From: Clostridiaceae bacterium | GTDB taxonomy: Bacteria > Bacillota > Clostridia > Oscillospirales > Acutalibacteraceae | NCBI GenBank assembly: GCA_016303035.1 | Contig: JAEDML010000076.1 | Span: 1 to 6,289 of the forward strand | Reading direction: 5' to 3' | Length of the DNA: 6,289 nucleotides | Shown here: positions 1 to 6,034 of the stretch, in pieces | How the letters are laid out: every line of letters starts with the position of its first letter | How positions within the stretch are numbered: position 1 is the first letter of the stretch | Notes under the pieces: model-generated | What the model was told of the DNA's origin: nothing | Databases searched by the model: none | Seen by the model: only the letters and a program-made list of their open reading frames with translations | Translations under genes and position numbers: made by a program

Positions 1-2
1 TG

Positions 3-1280
3 CTTCCGCATTTAAAGGGAACAGCCGAAAGCGAAACGGTGGTTATGCCGCCGCCGAATATTGTGAAAATACCTATGTCTCAGCATATAGGCGCTCCCGC
101 AAATCCGGTTGTCAAGGTTGGAGACAAGGTTTTTGTCGGAACGCTTATAGGCGAAGCACAGGGCTTTGTAAGCGCATCGGTCCATTCTTCGGTATCGGGA
201 ACGGTTAAGGAGGTTGCCGAGAGTACTGTAAACGGTTCTAAGTGTATCTGCGTTTCTATTGAGTCGGACGGCGATATGCGCCCGGACCCGACGCTTGAGC
301 CGTTCGACGTAAAAACCAAGGAGGATATTGCCGAAGCCGCTCACCGATGCGGACTTGTAGGACTCGGCGGAGCGGGTTTCCCTGCAAGGGTTAAGCTCAC
401 GGTAAACAAGGGAAAACCTATTGATACCCTTATTATAAACGGCGCCGAATGCGAGCCGTATATAACCAGCGATTACCGCGAATGTATAGAGGATTATAAC
501 GATGTAATCGAGGGCGTTTATCTTCTGAAAAAAATTCTTAAGGTAAAAAGGGTAATCATTTGCATAGAAAGCAACAAGAAAAAGGCTATCGAAAAGCTTT
601 ACAATATCGCTGCGGACAAACGGGATAAAGGTAACCGTATAAGACTTATGAAGCTGCCGACAAGCTATCCGCAGGGGGCGGAAAAGGTGATTATTTATTC
701 CGCCACCGGCAGAAAGGTTCCTGCAGGCAAGCTTCCGAGCGATGTCGGCTGTATTGTTATGAATATTACAAGCGTCGGAACCCTTTACCGTTATATAAGA
801 ACGGGTATGCCGCTTGTTTCCAAGCGAATTACCGTTGACGGTGATGCTGTTAACGAGCCTAAAAATGTATTAGTGCCTATAGGCACACCGATAAAGGATT
901 TGCTTGAATTTGTCGGCGGAGTGTCGGAGGATGCCGATAAAATTCTTTTCGGCGGACCGATGATGGGAATTGCGGTATGCGATGAAAATGCGGTTATTGA
1001 AAAGCGTAACAACGGCATAACCGTTATGAAGAAGCCTAAACGCGAGCGTACGGCTACTGCCTGTATTCGCTGCGGAAGGTGCGCTTCTGCCTGCCCCATG
1101 CGGCTTTATCCTGCAATGGTTGAAGGCGCGGTAAACCGTCAAAACACCGAAGCATTAAAGAATCTTAATGTTAACTACTGTATGGAGTGCGGCTGCTGCT
1201 CATATATCTGTCCTGCGGGACGGCCGCTTACACAGGCAATGCGCCTTGCCAAGGCGTCACTTAGAAAGGAGAAAAAGTAA
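3..1280 (+). CDS. rnfC: Rnf complex subunit RnfC, NADH-binding Fe-S protein (5' end missing)
   Basis: RnfC is the peripheral subunit of the Rnf ferredoxin:NAD+ oxidoreductase and exchanges electrons with NAD(H) on the cytoplasmic face. The frame is open from the first complete codon at 3. The GTG at 39 is not taken as the start, because the residues before it (LPHLKGTAESET) match the usual RnfC N-terminus, so the gene starts outside the window. In order one sees the N-terminal barrel-sandwich region (IPMSQHIGAP), the glycine-rich nucleotide/flavin segment GLVGLGGAGFP (351-383), NGAECEPYIT (438-467), an SLBB-like segment (about 831-920), and two [4Fe-4S] motifs, CxxCxxCxxxCP at 1062-1100 and CxxCxxCxxxCP at 1179-1214. 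The visible part is 425 residues, close to the full family length, so perhaps only 10-25 residues are lost. It is followed by rnfD with a 1-base overlap (TAATG). Confidence 0.96.
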   Translation, partial: LPHLKGTAESETVVMPPPNIVKIPMSQHIGAPANPVVKVGDKVFVGTLIGEAQGFVSASVHSSVSGTVKEVAESTVNGSKCICVSIESDGDMRPDPTLEPFDVKTKEDIAEAAHRCGLVGLGGAGFPARVKLTVNKGKPIDTLIINGAECEPYITSDYRECIEDYNDVIEGVYLLKKILKVKRVIICIESNKKKAIEKLYNIAADKRDKGNRIRLMKLPTSYPQGAEKVIIYSATGRKVPAGKLPSDVGCIVMNITSVGTLYRYIRTGMPLVSKRITVDGDAVNEPKNVLVPIGTPIKDLLEFVGGVSEDADKILFGGPMMGIAVCDENAVIEKRNNGITVMKKPKRERTATACIRCGRCASACPMRLYPAMVEGAVNRQNTEALKNLNVNYCMECGCCSYICPAGRPLTQAMRLAKASLRKEKK

Positions 1281-2215
1281 TGGAAAAATTATTTTCTGTG
1301 TCATCTTCTCCTCATCTTAGGAATATTGAAACTACAACCGGAATTATGACCGATGTTTTGATTGCGCTGTCTCCGGCGGCGGTTTTCGGGTGTATTATTT
1401 TCGGACTTAAAGCGGTATTGCTGCTTATCACCTGCATAGTCTGCGCCGTTCTTGCTGAATTTTTATGGAATCTAATCCTTAAAAAACCGAGTACGGTCGG
1501 AGATTTATCTGCCGCGGTAACGGGTATGCTGCTCGGTATGAATCTGAGCTCCCAAGTTCCGCTTTGGGTTGCCGCTATCGGCAGCATTGTCGCAATTATC
1601 GTTGTGAAGCAGATGTTCGGCGGAATCGGCTGTAATTTTGCAAATCCTGCTATTGCCGCGCGTATTGTTTTGCTGGTTTCGTTCCCCGGTATGATGACCA
1701 AATTCAGCGAGCCGCTTGTGGATACCGTTACATCCGCTACACCTCTTGCGGCAGAACAGGGTACATATACGTTTAACAATCTTTTCTTCGGTCTGCACAG
1801 CGGCTGTATAGGGGAGACCTCGGCTTTTCTGCTGATTGTAGGAGGACTTTATCTTATAGTCCGTCGCGTTATTTCACCGGTTATTCCGCTTTGCTTTGTC
1901 GGCACCGTGGCGTTTATGACGCTTGTTACAGGCGGCGATGTAGTGACGGCGGTTTTCGGCGGCGGCTTAATACTCGGTGCGATATTTATGGCTACCGATT
2001 ATACCACAAGTCCCGTGACTCCTGCCGGCAAGGCCGTTTTCGGCGTAGGCTGCGGACTTATTACCTTTGTTATAAGGAAATTCGGTTCACTGCCTGAGGG
2101 TGTTTCATACTCCATACTTATCATGAACATACTTGTTCCCTACATAAATAAATTTACGCTTTCAAAGCCCTTCGGCTTTGTCCCTGCAAAGAACGGAGGC
2201 GGCAAGAATGGCTGA
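1280..2215 (+). CDS. rnfD: Rnf complex subunit RnfD, flavin-carrying membrane protein
   Basis: RnfD is the large integral membrane subunit that takes part in flavin-based electron transfer and probably in ion translocation. The product has 311 residues, the normal family length, with about ten hydrophobic segments (for example near residues 22-63, 94-110, 121-137, 180-216, 220-238 and 250-266). The motif TSATPL (151-156) contains Thr154, which by family knowledge receives FMN through a phosphoester bond made by ApbE. GGIGCNFANPA (114-124) and MATDYTTSP (237-245) are further RnfD/NqrB signatures. The ATG at 1280 overlaps the rnfC stop (TAATG). AAAGGAG at 1265-1271 sits 8 bases before it, so translation is probably coupled. 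The 3' end overlaps rnfG by 8 bases. A 7-bp inverted repeat (2163-2169 with 2174-2180) lies in the last codons, just before the rnfG ribosome binding site. Confidence 0.97.
   Translation: MEKLFSVSSSPHLRNIETTTGIMTDVLIALSPAAVFGCIIFGLKAVLLLITCIVCAVLAEFLWNLILKKPSTVGDLSAAVTGMLLGMNLSSQVPLWVAAIGSIVAIIVVKQMFGGIGCNFANPAIAARIVLLVSFPGMMTKFSEPLVDTVTSATPLAAEQGTYTFNNLFFGLHSGCIGETSAFLLIVGGLYLIVRRVISPVIPLCFVGTVAFMTLVTGGDVVTAVFGGGLILGAIFMATDYTTSPVTPAGKAVFGVGCGLITFVIRKFGSLPEGVSYSILIMNILVPYINKFTLSKPFGFVPAKNGGGKNG
2195..2199 (+). promoter_or_regulatory. Ribosome binding site fixing the rnfG start
   Basis: GGAGG lies 8 bases before the ATG at 2208 and inside the end of rnfD. It decides between this start and an in-frame ATG at 2178, which would add ten residues (MSLQRTEAAR) with no family match and a longer overlap with rnfD. 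The 8-base spacing agrees with those of rnfD and rnfB. Confidence 0.8.
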
Positions 2216-2819
2216 TATACTTAAATTTTTCAAGAATAACCGAGACGATATTTTTAAGCCCGTCATTGTTCTTCTCGTAATCTGTATTGTAATTCCGCTG
2301 GCGCTTGCCGTGACCAATAAAATTACTGCGGCAAGAATTGCCGAGCTTGATGAGAAAAATGAGACAGAAGCTATGAAACGGCTTATCAGCGCCGAGACAT
2401 ATGAGAAAAAGGAGCTTAAAACAGATGATGAGACGGTCGTTTATACCGTCGCGTCCGACGGGACAGAGGTTCGCGGATACATTTTCACGGTAAGCGCAAA
2501 GGGCTACGGCGGCGATGTTTCGGTTATGACCGCGGTAAATCCCGACGGCAGCGTTAAAGCGGTGGAAATACTCGATGTTTCAAATGAAACTCCGGGACTC
2601 GGTCAGAACGCCGCCAAGGAAAGCTTTTATTCGCAGTTCTCTTCAAAAACGGCGAATATAGAGCTGGTTAAGGGCACGGCAACGGAAAATCAGGTAAACG
2701 CCGTGACAGGCGCTACCATAACCTCCAAAGCCGTTACTAAGGCGGTTAATGAAGCGCTCGGATATTGCGATACGGTAATAAACGATACAATTAGGCTTTA
2801 CGGTAAGGAGGCGCAGTAG
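2208..2819 (+). CDS. rnfG: Rnf complex subunit RnfG, covalent FMN protein
   Basis: RnfG is a membrane-anchored electron carrier whose FMN-binding domain lies on the outer face of the membrane. The product has 203 residues. One transmembrane helix spans about residues 17-35, preceded by basic residues, and is followed by an FMN_bind domain (about 90-190). NETPGLG (126-132) is a family signature. VTGATITS (166-173) is the flavinylation motif, with Thr170 the expected FMN attachment site. The acidic residue often found three positions before the S/TGAT core is Asn164 here, which I believe is common in clostridial RnfG. The start at 2208 is chosen from the ribosome binding site and overlaps rnfD by 8 bases. 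No ApbE flavin transferase, which is needed to load the FMN, is encoded in the window. Confidence 0.95.
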   Translation: MADILKFFKNNRDDIFKPVIVLLVICIVIPLALAVTNKITAARIAELDEKNETEAMKRLISAETYEKKELKTDDETVVYTVASDGTEVRGYIFTVSAKGYGGDVSVMTAVNPDGSVKAVEILDVSNETPGLGQNAAKESFYSQFSSKTANIELVKGTATENQVNAVTGATITSKAVTKAVNEALGYCDTVINDTIRLYGKEAQ

Positions 2820-2820
2820 A

Positions 2821-3519
2821 ATGAAAAAAGGTAATCTTGAATATGTTACCAACGGACTTATAAAAGAAAATCCGGTACTGCGGCTCGTACTCGGTACATG
2901 TCCTACACTGGCGGTTACCACAGCCGCGATAAACGGTATCGGTATGGGAATATCCGCAACGGTGGTGCTTATATGCTCAAATCTCGTAATATCGCTTTTG
3001 CGTAATGTTATTCCCGATAAGGTAAGAATACCCGCTTTTATAACAATCATCGCGGGTTTTGTAAGCGTTGTGCAGATGCTTGTAAAGGCATTTCTTCCGT
3101 CTATTGACAAGGCACTCGGAATTTATCTTCCGCTTATCGTGGTAAACTGCATAATTCTTGCAAGGGCGGAAATGTTTGCTTCAAAAAATCCCGTGCTTCC
3201 AAGCGTGCTGGACGGTCTCGGAATGGGACTCGGTTTTACGGCAACGCTTACTCTTATGGGAGCCATACGCGAAATTTTAGGCGCGGGCACGCTGTTTTCA
3301 TTGCCTGTAACCGCGAACTTTATCAGTCCTATGATAATTTTTCTGTTGCCCCCGGGAGGATTCTTTGTTTTCGGTATGCTGGTAGCGGCTTCAAACGCGC
3401 TTGCAAAAAGGAGCGGCAAAAAGCCGGTGGAACATCTTGGTTGCGAAAGCTGTCCGTCAAGAGCGGCGTGCGCCGAATATTCACAAGATGGCGTAAAGGA
3501 GGAAAACGGTGATGAATAG
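2821..3519 (+). CDS. rnfE: Rnf complex subunit RnfE, membrane protein with cysteine-rich tail
   Basis: RnfE is a six-helix membrane subunit that pairs with its homologue RnfA in inverted orientation. The pair holds an intramembrane Fe-S centre, seen in structures of Rnf and the related Na+-NQR, that carries electrons across the membrane. The product has 232 residues. The conserved ligand cysteines are Cys27 in LGTCPTLAVT and Cys110 in IVVNCIIL. The hydrophobic core ends near residue 192 and is followed by a basic stretch (KRSGKK) that suggests a cytoplasmic C-terminus. A soluble tail then carries Cys208, Cys211 and Cys217 (CxxCxxxxxC), absent from the short proteobacterial RnfE core as I know it. 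The start lies 1 base after rnfG. AAGGAGG at 2805-2811 is 9 bases upstream. The end overlaps rnfA by 8 bases. Confidence 0.96.
   Translation: MKKGNLEYVTNGLIKENPVLRLVLGTCPTLAVTTAAINGIGMGISATVVLICSNLVISLLRNVIPDKVRIPAFITIIAGFVSVVQMLVKAFLPSIDKALGIYLPLIVVNCIILARAEMFASKNPVLPSVLDGLGMGLGFTATLTLMGAIREILGAGTLFSLPVTANFISPMIIFLLPPGGFFVFGMLVAASNALAKRSGKKPVEHLGCESCPSRAACAEYSQDGVKEENGDE
3495..3502 (+). promoter_or_regulatory. Strong ribosome binding site of rnfA
   Basis: AAAGGAGG inside the end of rnfE. It is 9 bases before the ATG at 3512 and 6 bases before an adjacent in-frame GTG at 3509. The ATG is preferred because the other genes of this operon show 8-9 bases of spacing. The alternative adds only one residue. 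Confidence 0.75.
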
Positions 3520-4096
3520 TTTGACATCTATCGCCTCTATTCTTCTTGCGGCTATACTTACCAATAATATGGTGCTGTCAAAATTCCTCGGAATATGCCC
3601 GTTTTTGGGGGTTTCCAAAAAGACCGGCACAGCCTTTTCAATGAGTATAGCGGTTACGCTTGTTATGGTGGTAGCCACCGCCGTTACATGGCCGATATAT
3701 ACTTATATTCTTTACCCGAAATATACATATCTTGAAACAATCGTATTCATTCTTGTGATAGCGGCTATCGTCCAGCTGATAGAAATTGTGCTTAAAAGAT
3801 ATATTAAGCCGGTTTATCAGGCGCTTGGTATCTACCTTCCTCTTATAACCACCAACTGCGCCGTGCTCGGTATAACAATGCTTAATATCACTAATGAAAT
3901 GAATTATTTAGAGTCGCTTTTCAACGCTTTGGGAGCAGGACTCGGGTTTATGCTTGCAATGATACTGTTTGCAGGCGTCAGGGGTAGGATAGAGTCTTCA
4001 AATATTCCCGAGTTTATGAAGGGACTGCCCATAACGCTTGTTTCGGCGGCGCTTGTTTCGCTTTCTTTCCTCGGCTTTGCCGGAATAGGAGGTTGA
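3512..4096 (+). CDS. rnfA: Rnf complex subunit RnfA, membrane Fe-S partner of RnfE
   Basis: RnfA is a six-helix membrane protein homologous to RnfE. The two are thought to sit in opposite orientations and to share the Fe-S centre that passes electrons between the cytoplasmic and outer-face carriers. The product has 194 residues, nearly the same as E. coli RsxA (193). It is hydrophobic throughout. The conserved ligand cysteines are Cys29 in FLGICPFLGVSKK and Cys116 in LITTNCAVLG, and LGAGLGFMLA and ESSNIPEFMKG further mark the family. It starts inside rnfE (8-base overlap, ATGAATAG) and ends 4 bases before rnfB. A GTG at 3509 could serve as an alternative start. Nothing in the sequence looks damaged. 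Confidence 0.97.
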   Translation: MNSLTSIASILLAAILTNNMVLSKFLGICPFLGVSKKTGTAFSMSIAVTLVMVVATAVTWPIYTYILYPKYTYLETIVFILVIAAIVQLIEIVLKRYIKPVYQALGIYLPLITTNCAVLGITMLNITNEMNYLESLFNALGAGLGFMLAMILFAGVRGRIESSNIPEFMKGLPITLVSAALVSLSFLGFAGIGG

Positions 4097-4100
4097 TGAT

Positions 4101-4877
4101 ATGGAGATTTTAATCGCCGTTATCATTGTAGCGGTAATCGGACTTATTGCAGGCGTGGGACTTTCACTCGCTTCCAAATATATGGCGGTGCCGTCTGACG
4201 AAAAGCAGGAGAAAATACGCGCAGTGCTTCCGGGCGCCAACTGCGGAGCCTGCGGTTATTCGGGGTGTGACGGCTATGCCGCCGCCGTAGCCTCGGGTGA
4301 AGCGGAACCCGATAAATGCGCGCCGGGCGGAGCCGCGGCGGCTGCCGGAATTTCGGAAATTTTAGGCGTTGAAATAGTAAATGAGCCAAAGGTTGCGTTT
4401 ATCGCCTGCGGCGGCAGTTGCAGCGCTTCAAAGGCCAAATATAATTACAGCGGCGTACAAAGCTGTGCAGGAGCTAATATGCTTCATTCGGGTCCGCTTG
4501 AGTGCGCCTACGGTTGTATCGGTTTCGGTGACTGTATGCGTGCCTGCAATTTCGGGGCTATTACCTTAAAGGATTCAAGACCCGTTATATGCGAGGACAA
4601 ATGCGTTGCCTGCGGTAAATGTGTAAAGGCTTGTCCAAAGGCTTTGATTTCACTTATTCCTAAGGAGCATAAGACCACAGTTAGATGTTCAAACAGGGAT
4701 AAGGGACCAGCGGTTGTAAAGGCGTGCGCCGTATCGTGTATTGCCTGCCGTATGTGCGAAAAAAACTGCGAGGCAGGCGCTGTTACAGTAAAGGATAATA
4801 TTGCTGTAATAGATTACAACCTTTGTAACGGCTGCGGCAAATGTAAGGAAGTTTGCAAACGGGGAGTAATAATTTGA
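4101..4877 (+). CDS. rnfB: Rnf complex subunit RnfB, multi-cluster ferredoxin-like protein
   Basis: RnfB is the electron entry subunit that accepts electrons from reduced ferredoxin at the cytoplasmic face. The product has 258 residues: one N-terminal transmembrane helix (about 3-24), then a four-cysteine Fe-S domain (Cys48, 51, 56 and 73, ending CAPGG), a Cys103/107/122 region, and four ferredoxin-type motifs at Cys135-149, Cys168-178, Cys213-223 and Cys242-252. In total 26 cysteines are visible, enough for about six [4Fe-4S] clusters, as reported for clostridial RnfB. Only the second ferredoxin motif keeps the usual Pro after its last Cys; the others have Asn, Glu and Lys. The protein appears shorter than the long RnfB of Acetobacterium woodii. 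AGGAGG at 4087-4092 is 8 bases before the ATG. It is the last rnf gene. Confidence 0.97.
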   Translation: MEILIAVIIVAVIGLIAGVGLSLASKYMAVPSDEKQEKIRAVLPGANCGACGYSGCDGYAAAVASGEAEPDKCAPGGAAAAAGISEILGVEIVNEPKVAFIACGGSCSASKAKYNYSGVQSCAGANMLHSGPLECAYGCIGFGDCMRACNFGAITLKDSRPVICEDKCVACGKCVKACPKALISLIPKEHKTTVRCSNRDKGPAVVKACAVSCIACRMCEKNCEAGAVTVKDNIAVIDYNLCNGCGKCKEVCKRGVII

Positions 4878-4923
4878 TAATGATTTGCACATTTATATAT
4901 GGATTTAATGGGGATGATAATAT

Positions 4924-5967
4924 ATGAAAAATGTGCGTAAAAGCTTTAGTTCAGAAAAGGTAAAAACATTTTTTAGTAACAAGGTCAATATAATAATGAT
5001 TTCGGTCATTATAATTCTATTGGTAGCGCTTTCGTGTTCTGCTGCTTCAAACATAAAACGCGCGCACGCAGTTAAGTCGGCAAATGCTTCAATTTCCGAA
5101 GAGCAGGAAAAACTTCAGGCGGCGGAAAGCGAAATAGCCGATATCAAGGCGCGGCTTGAGGAGGAGCAGCAGTCTAACAGCGAGCTTCAGGCACAGCTTG
5201 AAGCAAAGCAGAACGAAAAAAATCAGCTTGAATCCGAAATTGCGGGACTAAAGCAGCAAATACAGGAATTAAGCGCAAAAAAGAATAATGCCGCAAATCA
5301 GGCTCAACCAACGGTTGAGCCTTCTTACCCTTATATTCCGGGGAGAGTATGTTATCTCACCTTTGATGACGGTCCTTCGGATAATACACTTAGAATATTA
5401 GACACACTTAATGCATATGGGGTAAAGGCAACATTTTTTGTAACGAATATGGATAAACCTTCATATATTAAAAATATTTATGATGCCGGTCACACAGTAG
5501 GTCTTCATACATCTTCACATAATTATGCGGCACTGTATTCAAGTGTTGATGCCTATTTTGCAGACCTTGAAAGCATATCAAATACCGTTGAGCAGATAAC
5601 AGGAGAAAAAAGCCATGTCATCCGTTTCCCCGGCGGCAGCAGCAACGGGGTAAGTAAAAAGTACTGCCCGGGAATTATGTCGCAGCTTGTTAACCTGGTA
5701 CAAGAACGCGGATATTCATATTTTGACTGGAATGTATCTTCTGAGGATGCAACCGGAAATCGCGTTAGGGCAGATGTTATTCGTAACAACATCTTAAAGT
5801 CCGCGGCAAATAAAAATTCAATCTGCGTTTTAATGCATGATTCTTCCGCTAAAACGACAACGGCGGACGCGCTTCCGTCGGTAATAGAGGGACTCAGCGC
5901 AATGGGCTACACATTTGATTCTATTAAACCGGATACCTACGGGTATCATCACAATGTCAGCAACTGA
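4924..5967 (+). CDS. Membrane-anchored polysaccharide deacetylase (CE4) with coiled-coil stalk
   Basis: This is probably a cell-surface de-N-acetylase of peptidoglycan or another polysaccharide, using a metal-dependent CE4 (NodB-like) fold; the substrate is inferred only. The product has 347 residues. A basic N-terminus leads into one transmembrane helix (about 22-41), then a Glu/Gln/Lys-rich coiled coil (about 55-120), a short Pro-containing linker (126-139) and the catalytic domain. All five CE4 motifs are present: TFDDG (146-150, base Asp148, metal Asp149), HTSSH (195-199, metal His195 and His199), RFPGG (234-238), FDWN (267-270) and LMHD (303-306, catalytic His305). ALSC (35-38) is a poor lipobox, so a retained anchor is favoured. 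The gene follows rnfB by 46 AT-rich bases without a visible terminator. Its ribosome binding site is weak (GGGG at 4910-4913), unlike those of the rnf genes. Confidence 0.92.
   Translation: MKNVRKSFSSEKVKTFFSNKVNIIMISVIIILLVALSCSAASNIKRAHAVKSANASISEEQEKLQAAESEIADIKARLEEEQQSNSELQAQLEAKQNEKNQLESEIAGLKQQIQELSAKKNNAANQAQPTVEPSYPYIPGRVCYLTFDDGPSDNTLRILDTLNAYGVKATFFVTNMDKPSYIKNIYDAGHTVGLHTSSHNYAALYSSVDAYFADLESISNTVEQITGEKSHVIRFPGGSSNGVSKKYCPGIMSQLVNLVQERGYSYFDWNVSSEDATGNRVRADVIRNNILKSAANKNSICVLMHDSSAKTTTADALPSVIEGLSAMGYTFDSIKPDTYGYHHNVSN
5301..5321 (+). repeat. Perfect 9-bp inverted repeat inside the deacetylase gene
   Basis: GGCTCAACC (5301-5309) and its exact reverse complement GGTTGAGCC (5313-5321) flank the 3-base loop AAC. 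It encodes the Gln-Ala-Gln-Pro-Thr-Val-Glu-Pro linker between coiled coil and catalytic domain. TTCTT follows, too short and interrupted for a convincing intrinsic terminator. The hairpin is certain from the sequence; any function is unknown. Confidence 0.75.
5932..5947 (+). repeat. Small hairpin with UACG tetraloop near the end of the deacetylase gene
   Basis: GATACC (5932-5937) pairs with GGTATC (5942-5947) across the loop TACG. The RNA form is c(UACG)g, a member of the unusually stable UNCG tetraloop class. It lies 17 bases before the stop codon and has no T-run after it, so it does not look like an intrinsic terminator. It could protect the 3' end of the mRNA, or be chance. Confidence 0.4.
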
Positions 5968-5978
5968 TATTTTAACGG

Positions 5979-6006
5979 TTGACATAATTTCTTAATTTGG
6001 TATAAT
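5979..6006 (+). promoter_or_regulatory. Near-ideal sigma-A promoter for the lipoprotein gene
   Basis: TTGACA (5979-5984) and TATAAT (6001-6006) both match consensus exactly with a 16-base spacer. TG at 5998-5999, one base before the -10, makes it an extended -10 as well. Transcription would begin near 6012-6014, giving a leader of about 20 bases. A second TATAAT (6012-6017) falls at the predicted start point but has no -35 at a proper distance. I see no clear operator; strong basal expression is expected. Confidence 0.85.
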
Positions 6007-6034
6007 TGTAGTATAATTTAATGAGGTGAAATGT

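Noticed and set aside
39..41. GTG as the true start of rnfC
   Set aside because: The frame is open upstream to the window edge, the upstream residues fit the RnfC N-terminus, and no ribosome binding site stands before 39.
4874..4901. Promoter for the deacetylase gene (TTGATA, 16 bases, TATATG)
   Set aside because: The -35 is one mismatch off but the -10 is poor, and such matches are expected in an AT-rich gap. It cannot be excluded, but it is too weak to list as a feature.
5027..5039. Lipobox at Cys38 of the deacetylase
   Set aside because: Ala-Leu-Ser-Cys has Ala at -3 and Leu at -2, the reverse of the usual pattern, and the hydrophobic segment reads better as an uncleaved transmembrane anchor.
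5301..5325. Intrinsic terminator inside the deacetylase gene
   Set aside because: The stem is strong but the following TTCTT is short and broken, and the reading frame continues through an intact catalytic domain.
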